Assembly: GCF_015221995.1 (NCBI RefSeq)
Contig: NZ_JADFFM010000002.1
Coordinates: 1,488,001-1,552,000, forward strand
Direction: 5' to 3'
Origin: Mucilaginibacter boryungensis
Lineage (GTDB): Bacteria > Bacteroidota > Bacteroidia > Sphingobacteriales > Sphingobacteriaceae
DNA length: 64,000 nucleotides
Position numbers and translations under genes: made by a program. The notes below the pieces were generated by a model. It ran no database searches. It was not told where the DNA came from and saw nothing but the letters and a program-made list of their open reading frames with translations. Shown here piece by piece: positions 8,732 to 17,499 of this stretch (its first letter is position 1; every line of letters starts with the position of its first letter).

Positions 8732-9513
8732 TGGAAATAGCTGAACATAAGGCAGTTGCTAACGAACCCGCTTCAAAAGGGAAAAAGGAAGTAGTTATTG
8801 AGATAAAGGGCCTAAAAAAGGCCTTCGGCGATAAGCAGGTGCTTAAGGGTATTGATCTGGTAGTGCACCGTGGGGAGAATGTGGTGGTGCTGGGGCGTTC
8901 AGGCCAGGGTAAATCGGTTACTATACAATGCCTGGTTGGTTTGCTTACTCCAGACGAGGGCACGCTGAACGTATTGGGCCAGGAAGTAAATAAACTGGAT
9001 GACAAGGAATTGAAAGAACTGCGTACTAAAATTGGTTTCCTTTTCCAGGGCGCGGCTTTGTATGATAGTATGACCGTGCGCGAGAATATGGAGTTTGCAT
9101 TAACCCGCGTGTTAAAAATAACCGATCAGAGCGAGCTGGACCAACGAGTGGATGATATATTAGAAAGTGTGGGTTTGCCCGACGCTGCGGAAAAAATGCC
9201 CTCGGATCTTTCGGGAGGGATGCGCAAGCGGATAGGCCTGGCGCGCACCCTGATAGTGAACCCTGAAATAATGCTTTATGACGAACCAACTACGGGCTTG
9301 GACCCCATCACCTCGCGTGAGATCAGTCAGTTGATTTTGGATATGCAGAAAAAATATAAAACAACATCGATAATTATTACACACGATATGGAATGCGCCA
9401 AAATTACGGCCGACCGTGTAGTGATAATGGACGATGGAAAATATGTTGCGGAGGGCACTTTTGAGGAGTTGCACAAATCGACAGACAAATTTGTAAAATC
9501 TTATTTTATCTAA
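8731..9513 (+). CDS. mlaF: MlaF-family ABC transporter ATP-binding protein
   Basis: A 260-residue ATPase powering the MlaE permease. Walker A is GRSGQGKSV (~54-62), with Gln where Ser/Thr/Ile is more usual and Val following the Lys-Ser. The signature is LSGGMRKRIGLARTL, Walker B is IMLYDEPTTGLDP, and the switch His lies in IIITHDM. LSGGMRKR is characteristic of MlaF/Ttg2A proteins. The first ~20 residues are a charged extension. It is co-translated with mlaE and 6 bp upstream of mlaD. Confidence 0.92.
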   Translation: MEIAEHKAVANEPASKGKKEVVIEIKGLKKAFGDKQVLKGIDLVVHRGENVVVLGRSGQGKSVTIQCLVGLLTPDEGTLNVLGQEVNKLDDKELKELRTKIGFLFQGAALYDSMTVRENMEFALTRVLKITDQSELDQRVDDILESVGLPDAAEKMPSDLSGGMRKRIGLARTLIVNPEIMLYDEPTTGLDPITSREISQLILDMQKKYKTTSIIITHDMECAKITADRVVIMDDGKYVAEGTFEELHKSTDKFVKSYFI

Positions 9514-9519
9514 ACAGAT

Positions 9520-10287
9520 ATGAAAACCACAGCCGGACAAAAAGTAAAAATAGGCGGATTTATAGTAGTAGGACTGGTAGTACTTTTACTGGGCATATTT
9601 TTAATTGGCAACCAAAAAAGCATGTTCAGTTCTACCTTTAATGTGCATGGGATGTTTAAAAATGTAAACGGTTTGCAGGTTGGCAATAACGTGCGGTTTG
9701 CGGGGATAAACATTGGTGTTGTTGATGGTATTGACATTGTTAATGATACCACGGTAAAGGTTACATTAACCATAAACGACGACGTTAAAAAGTTTATAAA
9801 AAAAGATGCCAGGATGAGCATTGGCAGTGATGGCCTGATGGGTGATAAACTGGTGGTGATAGGCCCGGGTACAAGCAATGTCGGCGTAAAAAATGGCGAT
9901 GAATTAGCCGCAGTTAACCCGCTGGATATGGATAAGGTAATAAACAAGCTTACCAAAATTGCCGATAATGCCGCCGTAATAACGGAAGGACTGGGAGGTA
10001 TAGTAAATAAAGTGAACAATGGCCAAGGCAGCTTAGGCCGGTTATTAAATAGCGATAAGATGGCGAGAAGCCTTGAAAGCACTGTAAGTCAGGCAAAAAC
10101 CACTATGGCCAATGTGCATAACACCTCTGCTACACTTAACGAAGACCTGAAGGCCGCCCAACACAACTTCCTTTTAAAAGGGTTTTTTAATAAAAAGAAG
10201 AAGGCAGAAAAAGCACGCCAGGATTCGATAAAAAAAGCACAGGAGAACCAGCAAAAGCAACAGGATAAAGGGAATAAACCGCAATAA
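9520..10287 (+). CDS. mlaD: MlaD-family (MCE domain) lipid-binding protein
   Basis: A 255-residue protein anchored by one N-terminal membrane helix (VKIGGFIVVGLVVLLLGIF, ~7-25). An MCE domain follows at residues ~37-115 (FKNVNGLQVGNNVRFAGINIG, in pieces; GDGLMGDK-like DGLMGDKLVVIG). After it come a helical region and a Lys/Gln-rich tail. MCE proteins form hexameric rings that ferry lipids across the periplasm. Position directly after mlaE and mlaF fixes the role. No separate MlaB or MlaC gene is next to it, as is usual in Bacteroidota. Confidence 0.88.
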   Translation: MKTTAGQKVKIGGFIVVGLVVLLLGIFLIGNQKSMFSSTFNVHGMFKNVNGLQVGNNVRFAGINIGVVDGIDIVNDTTVKVTLTINDDVKKFIKKDARMSIGSDGLMGDKLVVIGPGTSNVGVKNGDELAAVNPLDMDKVINKLTKIADNAAVITEGLGGIVNKVNNGQGSLGRLLNSDKMARSLESTVSQAKTTMANVHNTSATLNEDLKAAQHNFLLKGFFNKKKKAEKARQDSIKKAQENQQKQQDKGNKPQ

Positions 10288-10359
10288 TAAAGCAGGCTAT
10301 TGCGTATCGGCCCTATTTAAAAATTTTGCGCCCTCTGGGGTTAATTTATAACTTCGGGA

Positions 10360-11457
10360 ATGAAACTTTCAGAATTAACCAACTACCTGGAAAGCCTGGC
10401 CCCGCTGGCCTACCAGGAGGATTATGATAACTCAGGCCTTATTGTCGGTAATCCCGACAAGGATATCCAGCAGGCATTAATATCGCTGGATTGCACCGAG
10501 GCCGTAGTTGACGAAGCTATTGCCAACCATTGCCAGGTCATCGTATCGCACCACCCCATTGTGTTTAAAGGACTGAAAAAATTTAACGGCAAAACCTATG
10601 TGGAACGTGTGGTAGAAAAAGCCATTAAAAATAATATCGCCATTTATGCCATCCATACCAATCTCGATCATATTAAAGCGGGCGTAAATGCCCGTATCTG
10701 CGAAACACTGGGATTAACCAATTGCCATATCCTGTCACCAAAACACGGGCTGCTGAAAAAGCTGGTTACCTTTGTGCCCCATGCCCAGGCCGAACAGGTG
10801 CGCAATGCCCTGTTTAAAGCAGGTGCAGGCCATATTGGTAATTACAGCGATTGCAGCTTTAATGCCCCCGGGGAAGGAACCTTTAAGGGCAATGAGCATA
10901 CCGACCCATATGTAGGGATACCCGGCCAGCGCCATACCGAACCCGAAACCCGGATCGAAACCGTTTACCCCGCCAATTTGGAGAGTAAAATATTAATGGC
11001 GCTAATATTGGCCCACCCGTACGAAGAAGTAGCTTATGATCTTTACCCTATTACTAACCAGCACCAGGAAGTAGGTGCAGGGATGATAGGCGAAGTAGAA
11101 CATCCTATGGATGAGCGCACGTTTTTAGCGCACGTGAAACTGCAAATGGGCGCCAGTGTGATCAGGCATACGGCGTTCACCGGTAGGCAGGTTAAAAAGG
11201 TGGCTGTTTGCGGCGGCGCGGGTGGCTTTTTGTTGAAGCATGCCATAGCCGCAGGGGCCGATGTTTTTATTACGGCCGATTACAAATATCACGAGTTTTT
11301 TGATGCCGAAGGAAAGCTGGTGATAGCCGATGTGGGACACTTTGAAAGTGAACAATTTACGCAAGATTTATTGTGTGAAATAATTCAAAAAAAATTCACT
11401 AACTTTGCCGTCCGTTTAACAGAAATAAATACAAACCCCGTCAAATACTATATTTAA
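10360..11457 (+). CDS. Nif3-like dinuclear metal centre protein with PII-like insert
   Basis: A 365-residue Nif3/YqfO-family protein, which forms hexameric toroids with a two-metal site. The ligands are visible: His64 and His65 in IVSHHPIVF, Asp103 in HTNLDHIKAG, and His327 and Glu331 in DVGHFESEQF. The central ~130 residues (KLVTFVPHAQAEQVRNALF, then GAGHIGNYSDCSF) form the PII/CutA-like insert seen in the long form. The family has been proposed as GTP cyclohydrolase I type 2, but that role is poorly supported. Its stop overlaps the start of the zinc-ribbon gene by one base, a pairing common in this phylum. Confidence 0.9.
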   Translation: MKLSELTNYLESLAPLAYQEDYDNSGLIVGNPDKDIQQALISLDCTEAVVDEAIANHCQVIVSHHPIVFKGLKKFNGKTYVERVVEKAIKNNIAIYAIHTNLDHIKAGVNARICETLGLTNCHILSPKHGLLKKLVTFVPHAQAEQVRNALFKAGAGHIGNYSDCSFNAPGEGTFKGNEHTDPYVGIPGQRHTEPETRIETVYPANLESKILMALILAHPYEEVAYDLYPITNQHQEVGAGMIGEVEHPMDERTFLAHVKLQMGASVIRHTAFTGRQVKKVAVCGGAGGFLLKHAIAAGADVFITADYKYHEFFDAEGKLVIADVGHFESEQFTQDLLCEIIQKKFTNFAVRLTEINTNPVKYYI

Positions 11458-12200
11458 TGGAACAAACCGTAGAACAAAAGCTTAAAGCTTTATACGAACT
11501 ACAAACCATCCACTCACAAATCGACAAAATTCGCCAGATTCGTGGCGAACTTCCAATGGAAGTTGCCGACCTTGAAGATGATGTAGCAGGATTGGAAACC
11601 CGTATTCAGAAAATTAAATTTGAGCTGGATGACCTGGAAGATGAGATCGTGACACGTAAAAACGTGATCAAAGAAGCTCAGGCCAACATTAAAAAGTACG
11701 AAGCCCAACTTAACGAGGTTAAAAACAACCGCGAGTACGAAGCTATCTCTAAAGAAATAGAGATACAGGGCTTAGATATACAGGTGAGCGAGAAAAAGAT
11801 CCGTGAGTTTGGTTTTGAGATCACTACCAAAAACCAGGTTTACGAAAAAGCATTAGCTGATTTGGAAGACCGCAAAAAAGACCTTGAGATTAAAAAAGAC
11901 GAGTTAGGCACTATTACTTCTGAAACCCAAAAAGAAGAAGAAGAATTGCTTTCACAGGTTGAAAAAGCCAAAGCAAATATTGAAGACCGTTTATTATTTG
12001 CTTACGACCGTTTGCGTACCAACGCTAAAAACGGCTTAGCTGTAGTAACCATCCGTCGCGATTCATGCTCGGGCTGCTTTAACCAAATCCCGCCACAACG
12101 CCAGTCGGATATCCGTCAACGCAAAAAAATCATCGTTTGCGAACACTGCGGCCGTATCCTGGTTGATGAGCAAATGGCTATGGAGGTTGAGGAAGCGTAG
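11457..12200 (+). CDS. coiled-coil protein with C4 zinc ribbon
   Basis: A 247-residue protein. Residues ~5-185 form a long antiparallel-type coiled coil rich in Glu/Lys. The C-terminus is a zinc ribbon with Cys204-x2-Cys207 and Cys228-x2-Cys231 (SCSGCFNQIPP and CEHCGRIL). The QIPPQ...IRQRKKIIVCEHCGRIL pattern belongs to a conserved bacterial family of unknown function; nucleic-acid binding is inferred from the ribbon. It is translationally coupled to the Nif3 gene. A strong terminator follows. Confidence 0.85.
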   Translation: MEQTVEQKLKALYELQTIHSQIDKIRQIRGELPMEVADLEDDVAGLETRIQKIKFELDDLEDEIVTRKNVIKEAQANIKKYEAQLNEVKNNREYEAISKEIEIQGLDIQVSEKKIREFGFEITTKNQVYEKALADLEDRKKDLEIKKDELGTITSETQKEEEELLSQVEKAKANIEDRLLFAYDRLRTNAKNGLAVVTIRRDSCSGCFNQIPPQRQSDIRQRKKIIVCEHCGRILVDEQMAMEVEEA

Positions 12201-12241
12201 TTGCAGAGATTGGTTGATCAGAGATTAGGTTCTCTGATTCG

Positions 12242-12289
12242 ATATAAAATAGAAAAAGGCGCTGTAAGGCGCCTTTTTCTATTTTATAT
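12242..12289 (+). terminator. rho-independent terminator after the zinc-ribbon gene
   Basis: A perfect 21-bp stem, left arm 12242-12262 and right arm 12269-12289, with loop TGTAAG. The GC core is GGCGC/GCGCC, flanked by A-run and T-run arms (AAAAAGGCGC and GCGCCTTTTT). Its symmetric A/T flanks would work in both directions, also ending transcripts of the convergent radical SAM gene. Confidence 0.88.
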
Positions 12290-12293
12290 GCCT

Positions 12294-12403
12294 TGTCATT
12301 TCGAACGAACAGGATAGGCGGTGCAATGGGCGTGAGGAGAAACCTTATACGGGCCACCTGCTCATCGTATAAGATTTCTCCTCGTACCTCGTTCGAAATG
12401 ACA
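12294..12403. repeat. palindromic TGTCATTTCGAACGA element, copy 1
   Basis: A 110-bp inverted element. It begins TGTCATTTCGAACGA, has GAGGAGAAA and CTTATACG, then their mirror CGTATAAGATTTCTCCTC, and ends TCGTTCGAAATGACA. The middle 20-30 bp vary between copies. It lies between convergent genes. Other copies are at 18089-18197, 19344-19427 and 52602-52685. Confidence 0.85.
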
Positions 12404-12415
12404 TATAGTTATCCC

Positions 12416-13486
12416 TCAAAACAAACTCGTCTGCCTCCCATTTTTAGGCACGAACAGGGTATGGTCTAAATGCGGCATCTCCCGACCCTGCAAAAAGCGG
12501 TTACAGGCCATATGGAACAACTGATGGATAGATTGTGCTACTTGGCCGTCGCCGCTCATCCTGCGGCCAAAATTGCTGTCGTTCAAGCTACCTTCGTGGC
12601 ATGCCCTTATCATATTCAATACCTTTTCTGCCCTGTCGGGGAAAGCCTTATGTACCCAATCGCTGAAAATTTCGGCGATGCTGCCGTTAAGGCGCACAAT
12701 GGTAAATCCCGCGCCTTTTGCGCCCCTATCGGCTGCAGCTTTAATAATAGCCGGTATCTCGTTACTGTTTAAACCCGGAATGATGGGGGCCACCATTACC
12801 CGTACCGGGACATTGTTTTCCGAAAGTTTTTGGATCACATTTAACCTGCCTGTAGCGGTAACCGTACGAGGCTCCAGTTTTTGGCGAAGTTGTTCGTTAA
12901 GGGAATTAAGCGATACATTAACGCTCACCAGGTTTAATGCGGCCAATTGGGTAATAATATCCAGGTCGCGCAGTATCAGGTTGTTTTTGGTGATAAAGGC
13001 CACGGGGTTACGGTATCTCAAAAACACCTCCAGCATGCGGCGGGTAATTTCAAGCTTGCGCTCAATGGGCTGATAGCAATCGGTATTTCCGGATAAAAGG
13101 ATAGTTACCGGCTGATAATTCTTCTTATTAAAGTATTCTTCAAGCAGTTGGGGGGCATTGCGCTTTACAATGATCTTTCGTTCAAAATCTAAGCCAGCGT
13201 TAAAGCCATAGTATTCATGACTGTTGCGGGCATAGCAATAGATACAGCCATGCTCGCACCCCTGGTAGGGATTAATGGAATGCATATTGCCCAGGTCGGG
13301 GCTTTTGCTTTCGCTGACGATCTTTTTTGGGGTTTCCTCGAATATTTGGGTACAGCTGTTTTCCATGAAAGGCTCATCGATCCCCTCAACATGATCCTGT
13401 ACATACTTATTTTTTAAAAACTTATTGTGGGTATTAACCTGCGCCCCCCGACCCTTAAAAAACTCGGGATTATCCTCATGTGCCAT
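12416..13486 (-). CDS. PA0069-family radical SAM protein
   Basis: A 356-residue radical SAM enzyme. The cluster motif CxxxCxxC is GCEHGCIYCYARN with Cys77, Cys81 and Cys84. It is preceded by NPYQGC, diagnostic of the PA0069 / SplB-like family. Downstream are LLSGNTDCYQPIE and a TIM-barrel pattern (VSVNVSLNSLN, PVRVMVAPIIPGLN). The substrate is unknown. ATG at 13486 is chosen; an in-frame GTG two codons upstream (13492) is also possible. It is convergent with the zinc-ribbon gene and separated from it by a terminator and a palindromic repeat. Confidence 0.87.
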   Translation of the reverse strand: MAHEDNPEFFKGRGAQVNTHNKFLKNKYVQDHVEGIDEPFMENSCTQIFEETPKKIVSESKSPDLGNMHSINPYQGCEHGCIYCYARNSHEYYGFNAGLDFERKIIVKRNAPQLLEEYFNKKNYQPVTILLSGNTDCYQPIERKLEITRRMLEVFLRYRNPVAFITKNNLILRDLDIITQLAALNLVSVNVSLNSLNEQLRQKLEPRTVTATGRLNVIQKLSENNVPVRVMVAPIIPGLNSNEIPAIIKAAADRGAKGAGFTIVRLNGSIAEIFSDWVHKAFPDRAEKVLNMIRACHEGSLNDSNFGRRMSGDGQVAQSIHQLFHMACNRFLQGREMPHLDHTLFVPKNGRQTSLF

Positions 13487-13516
13487 AAGCACAAATTTGC
13501 TAATAATTTTAGCAAG

Positions 13517-14152
13517 CTACAAACTTATCAGTTTATTTTTTATGGCATATAATACCAGGCCAACCCGGCTTTTTATTTGTAGTTTTTCAAAAAGCTGATC
13601 GCGGTAACCATCAACCGTACGGGCGCTGATGCACATTTCATCCGCAATTTCCTTATAGGTTAATTCGGTAGCGGCCAATTTCAAAAACTCCAGTTCGCGG
13701 CTGTTTAGCTTAATCAGTTCGGGCTGCTGGTTAAAGCTGTTGATGATATGCCGGGTTACAAATTCAGGATAATAAACCTCGCCCTGCGATACCTTTTGCA
13801 ATGCTTGTTCAAACTCGTGCGGCTCGGCATCTTTAAGCAGGTAACCTTTCACGCCCATCTTTACCATTTCCAGCACTTTTTCGGCATCGCCAAACATGGA
13901 TAAGATAATAATATCGATATTGGGATAATTGGTACGCAGCCAATGTGCGGTTTGCATGCCATCCATTACCGGCATATTAATATCCAGTAAAATAATTCGG
14001 GGCATTACTTTTGGGGTAAGTTTACGTGTTAGTTCTTCGCCGTCGCCGGCCTCAAATAAAATTTCATATCCCTTGAATTCGCTTATCAGCGATGCTATAC
14101 CGCTACGAAAAAGGCGGTGATCATCACACAGTGCTATTTGAATGGGTTCCAT
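13517..14152 (-). CDS. LuxR-family (NarL-type) response regulator
   Basis: A 211-residue two-component regulator. The receiver domain spans residues ~4-120, with acidic pocket CDD (9-11), phospho-acceptor Asp57 in LLDINMP and Lys in LLKDAEP. The C-terminal LuxR helix-turn-helix (~147-205) reads LNSRELEFLKLAATE then YKEIADEMCISARTVDGYR. Its gene overlaps the end of the sensor kinase gene by 29 nt, so the two are a cognate pair. Targets are not evident from context. Confidence 0.92.
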   Translation of the reverse strand: MEPIQIALCDDHRLFRSGIASLISEFKGYEILFEAGDGEELTRKLTPKVMPRIILLDINMPVMDGMQTAHWLRTNYPNIDIIILSMFGDAEKVLEMVKMGVKGYLLKDAEPHEFEQALQKVSQGEVYYPEFVTRHIINSFNQQPELIKLNSRELEFLKLAATELTYKEIADEMCISARTVDGYRDQLFEKLQIKSRVGLVLYAIKNKLISL

Positions 14153-14972
14153 CGATGTTTAATTGTTTAAAAGGATCAAGTGTTATATTAATTATGCAGC
14201 CTTGACCGGGCGAACTTTCCAGCGTTGCCCGGGCCCCGATAAGTGCGGCCCTGCTTTCCATATTTTTTAAGCCCGATCCATTTTTATCGCCGCTCATATC
14301 GGGCGAAAAGCCAATACCATCGTCGGCAATGCGCAATGCAAAAAGGTGGGCAGAAAAGTTTAACTGGATAACCAGGTTTATAGCATGCGAATATTTTAAC
14401 GCATTGTTTAATGCTTCCTGAAAAATACGGAATAATACCAGTTCACGTTGTTCGCCTAAACTGAAGGCATCGCCGGTAACTTCCATGGTTATTTTTATCA
14501 GGCCGCTTTTGTTTACCCGCTCTATCTCAATTAGCATAGCCCGCACCAGGCCAAACTGTTTTATCTGTTGGAAACTGAGGCTTTTTGAAAGGTCGCGCAA
14601 ATCGGATATGGCCTGGGCCAGCAGGTCGCGGCTTTCGTCAATCTTACGCTGCTTTTTTTCTTCGGTTAACATAGTGGTGGTACCTAAATTTAGTTTCACA
14701 AATGAAAGTACCTGGCCAATGTTATCGTGCAGTTCCTGGCTTATATAGTTCAGGGTTTGTTCCTGAACTTCTATTTGGGTAGTTAATATTTCCTGGCTAA
14801 ATGCCGACTTTAATTGTTCCTGCTCGGTTATATGTATGGTGCGCTTTTTTTGATAAAAAAATAAAAAGCTGATGATAAATATCCCCAGCAATAGCAGCAT
14901 AATTGTGCCAGCTACGATGATGAGGATATAGTCCTGGTCCGCCTGTAACATATAAATGAAATTGCTATGCAA
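14124..14972 (-). CDS. HPK7-type sensor histidine kinase
   Basis: A 282-residue kinase with one N-terminal membrane helix (ILIIVAGTIMLLLLGIFII, ~16-34) and almost no extracellular sensor. A short coiled region leads to the HisKA_3 H-box ISQELHDNIGQVLSFVKLNL, with phospho-His82. The ATPase domain has the N-box ALNNALKYSH, DDGIGFSP and GSGLKNMESRAALIGA. Such kinases pair with NarL-type regulators, here the overlapping downstream gene. With no sensor domain, the preceding membrane protein may be the signal input (inference). The start could also be the ATG at 14951; both lie inside the upstream gene. Confidence 0.9.
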   Translation of the reverse strand: MHSNFIYMLQADQDYILIIVAGTIMLLLLGIFIISFLFFYQKKRTIHITEQEQLKSAFSQEILTTQIEVQEQTLNYISQELHDNIGQVLSFVKLNLGTTTMLTEEKKQRKIDESRDLLAQAISDLRDLSKSLSFQQIKQFGLVRAMLIEIERVNKSGLIKITMEVTGDAFSLGEQRELVLFRIFQEALNNALKYSHAINLVIQLNFSAHLFALRIADDGIGFSPDMSGDKNGSGLKNMESRAALIGARATLESSPGQGCIINITLDPFKQLNIDGTHSNSTV

Positions 14973-15586
14973 GAATATAAAATTATATTGGCTAGCCCGC
15001 TTACTAAATGAAATATGGTACTAAAAAATATATGACGTACATAGGCCAAATTAAAAGAGGCAAAAAACAGGAATTCGGCCAGGCAGAAAAATAACAAGCC
15101 GGTATTTACCCAAAAATCCGGCTGTTTAATAAGGGTTGTATCTTTATCAAACTGCTGCATGGTTTTATAAAAAAAACGACATACCATTAATATCAACAAA
15201 GCGTATTGCAAAACAATGGCTATTGAACATAGCTTTAAAAAACCTTGAATAAAAAAGATATCTATAAATGTAAATAAAGTAAACAACAAGGAAATGAATG
15301 TGTACATCCGCCTGTCCTTTTTATCACGGTAAGAGGAGATAACAAAAAAACTGTAAAATAAAAACTCAAGGGTCACTTCAAAATTTACTATCCAGAGATT
15401 TGAGTGATTGATATAAAACCACTTATGCATAAAAAAAGACCGGGTAATGCTGGTAAACTCATACCATACAATAAATACCATGTAGGGTAAAAAAAGCTTG
15501 AAGCGGGGAACCCAAAATTTGCGATAGCAAAAAATACAAGTCAGCAGTGTAACCGTCTCTACAAATAAGTAAGTGTACCTGTACAT
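14912..15586 (-). CDS. multi-pass membrane protein upstream of a two-component system
   Basis: A 224-residue protein, very rich in Phe, Tyr and Leu, with about seven predicted membrane helices. These include LFLPYMVFIVWYEFTS, VTLEFLFYSFFVISSY, TFISLLFTLFTFIDIFF, IVLQYALLILMVCRFFY, TGLLFFCLAEFLFFASF and LANIILYSCIAISFICY. I do not recognise a named family. The gene overlaps the downstream kinase gene by 61 nt (40 if the kinase starts at 14951). A sensor or signal-coupling role for the poorly equipped kinase is inference from that coupling. Confidence 0.75.
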   Translation of the reverse strand: MYRYTYLFVETVTLLTCIFCYRKFWVPRFKLFLPYMVFIVWYEFTSITRSFFMHKWFYINHSNLWIVNFEVTLEFLFYSFFVISSYRDKKDRRMYTFISLLFTLFTFIDIFFIQGFLKLCSIAIVLQYALLILMVCRFFYKTMQQFDKDTTLIKQPDFWVNTGLLFFCLAEFLFFASFNLAYVRHIFFSTIFHLVSGLANIILYSCIAISFICYRRTRTISSSS

Positions 15587-15640
15587 AAAAATAAAATGCC
15601 GGTTATTTTAGATAACCGGCTATTAAAAATAAGTGAAGCT

Positions 15641-16132
15641 TTAAATAGAGCATCCACAATCAGTATCTGGTGGGCATAGTGCGCCATGGTTTACACCCTG
15701 GCCCTCGCCATCGGGAATGCCATCGCCCTTGCCGTCAGCGCCCTGTGTAAGTTGCTCATCGTCTTTTAGCAGGTCTTTATCTTTTTGGCCATTAATGTTT
15801 TTTGTTGGCACCAATATAACGGTTTGCTGGTTATGGTAATGGCCGGGTATCTCATGGTCGGGGTGCAGCACACCTGTTTTGTGGACCGCGAAGTATACTC
15901 TTAAACCGAATTCGTTGTTGTTTCCGGCGTGGCAGCCATGGTCGGCAAACATTTTGTCGATAGCCGCTTTGGTAAACCAAACGCTTTTGGCATCTTTTGT
16001 GGGGTCAAGGTCTACGATGTTGCCATTTTCGTCCTTCTTTTTCATAATCTGATAGTAATTATCAGACAACTTTTTTAATTGGCTTTTTTTAACGCCGCCA
16101 TTGCCGCGTGATGTGGGGTTTAGTGTAGACAT
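15641..16132 (-). CDS. hypothetical protein with Cys-rich C-terminal tail
   Basis: A 163-residue soluble protein of unknown function, starting MSTLNPTSRGNGG. An upstream in-frame ATG at 16228 would add 32 residues that read as untranslated leader. The N-terminal half is Lys/Asp-rich. The middle has a His cluster (HPDHEIPGHYHNQQTVIL). A Gly/Asp-rich linker (GADGKGDGIPDGEGQG) leads to the tail NHGALCPPDTDCGCSI with three cysteines. No signal peptide or membrane segment is visible. The His and Cys clusters suggest metal binding, but that is a guess. It is divergent from the metallophosphoesterase gene. Confidence 0.65.
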   Translation of the reverse strand: MSTLNPTSRGNGGVKKSQLKKLSDNYYQIMKKKDENGNIVDLDPTKDAKSVWFTKAAIDKMFADHGCHAGNNNEFGLRVYFAVHKTGVLHPDHEIPGHYHNQQTVILVPTKNINGQKDKDLLKDDEQLTQGADGKGDGIPDGEGQGVNHGALCPPDTDCGCSI

Positions 16133-16320
16133 TGCTTTATAATTAAGGGTTAATAAAGCTATAAAAATAACATTATGTTTCAAATTTTTATACCCCGTTT
16201 TTTCACGGTACAGAAAGGGGTAAAACACCCGGTGTTACAACAATGCCATTGCCGACTTTTGTTCTTGGGAAAACTGTCGGTTAAAAAACACAAATAAGCC
16301 TAACGCTCTGTTAACCAATT

Positions 16321-17409
16321 ATGCGCCTGTTACAACGACTGCTAAAAGAGCCGATCATCAGGCTAACTGATAAATATTCGTCGCGCCCAGATCCTAAAAG
16401 GATAAATGAGGCGCTGAGTAATTTATATAACAATATTTTAGAAAACCCGGGTAAACGCGGTTTAGTGATTCCATTTGACGCGCGGCATCAAAAATTTATT
16501 ATCCTATCCGACCAGCATAAGGGCGCGCGCGATGGGGCCGACGACTTTGCCCTGGCCGAAAAGAACTACCTGGCAGCGCTTGATCACTATAACAAAAACA
16601 ACTTCCACTATATTAACCTGGGTGATAGCGAAGAACTGTGGGAAAACATGTTTTTAACCGTAAAAAAGCACAATAAAGCCACATTTGAATGCGAAAAGCA
16701 GTTTTTAGCCCGGAATGCCTTCACAAAAATATTCGGCAATCACGACTTGTATTGGGATAATGACCCGCTGGCACCCATTAGTTTAATGCAGGTGTATGGT
16801 CAAAATATTAAGATATATGAAGGACTAATACTGGAAACCCAAATAAAAGACAAACCCTTTTCTATTTATCTAACGCACGGGCACCAAGGCGATATGCAAA
16901 GCGATGGCAATTGGTTTAGCAAATGGTTTGTATCCACTATATGGGGGCCACTGCAGGCTTATTTACGCATTAACCCCAATACGCCCGCCAACAACGACCA
17001 GCTGAAAACGGTACATAACCGACTAATGTATGAATGGATTGAAAAACGAGAAAACCTGCTGTTGATAACAGGACATACACACCAGCCGGTATTCAGATCG
17101 CTAACCCACCTGGAAACGCTGTATGCCGCATTGGATAAGGCAAAAGCCGCAAATGATGCGGTCCTGATCGATAAATTACAGCACCAGATAACCGGGCGGC
17201 ATTTAAAAGGAGACCAGGTGCTGGAATTTAAAGACCACAGCTACAAGCCTTGCTACTTTAATAGCGGCTGCTGTTGTTTTGATGATGGCGATATCACAGG
17301 TATTGAAATAGAGAATGGTTGCATTCGCTTGATCAAGTGGAAATATGCCGCCCATAAAACACCCGAACGTATAGTATTGGAGGAATGCGGGTTGGAGGAG
17401 TTGGTGTAA
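16321..17409 (+). CDS. metallophosphoesterase
   Basis: A 362-residue calcineurin-like phosphoesterase. The dimetal motifs appear in order: LSDQHKG (Asp64, His66), LGDSEELW, GNHDLYW, LTHGHQGD and TGHTHQPVF. Between the last two is a helical stretch containing NTPANNDQLKTVHNRLMYEW (residues ~220-239). No signal peptide is present, so it is probably cytoplasmic. The substrate cannot be told from sequence. It is monocistronic, with the divergent Cys-tail protein upstream and def downstream. Confidence 0.82.
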   Translation: MRLLQRLLKEPIIRLTDKYSSRPDPKRINEALSNLYNNILENPGKRGLVIPFDARHQKFIILSDQHKGARDGADDFALAEKNYLAALDHYNKNNFHYINLGDSEELWENMFLTVKKHNKATFECEKQFLARNAFTKIFGNHDLYWDNDPLAPISLMQVYGQNIKIYEGLILETQIKDKPFSIYLTHGHQGDMQSDGNWFSKWFVSTIWGPLQAYLRINPNTPANNDQLKTVHNRLMYEWIEKRENLLLITGHTHQPVFRSLTHLETLYAALDKAKAANDAVLIDKLQHQITGRHLKGDQVLEFKDHSYKPCYFNSGCCCFDDGDITGIEIENGCIRLIKWKYAAHKTPERIVLEECGLEELV

Positions 17410-17464
17410 TTAGTCTCGGACTATAGGGTTGACCGCTTATGCCTATACTACAATTGGCTTGCTG

Positions 17465-17495
17465 TTTGTTCCGAATATAAAAACCTGTATTTTTG
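17465..17495 (+). promoter_or_regulatory. candidate Bacteroidota promoter for def
   Basis: TTTG at 17465-17468, a 19-bp spacer, then TATTTTTG at 17488-17495, which matches the -33 TTTG / -7 TAnnTTTG consensus exactly. Transcription would start near the ATG at 17500, so the mRNA may be leaderless or nearly so. Confidence 0.55.
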
Positions 17496-17499
17496 CACT

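Noticed and set aside
9510-10082. 190-codon open frame opposite mlaD
   Set aside because: Low-complexity Ser/Pro/Thr translation of the complementary strand; mlaD is certain.
11126-11145. CACGTGAAACT inside the Nif3 gene as a further parS site
   Set aside because: Only one half-site fits; the left half (TAGCG) does not, and it lies in conserved coding sequence.
12573-13073. 166-codon open frame on the plus strand
   Set aside because: Antisense to the radical SAM gene, which has clear motifs; no recognisable protein.
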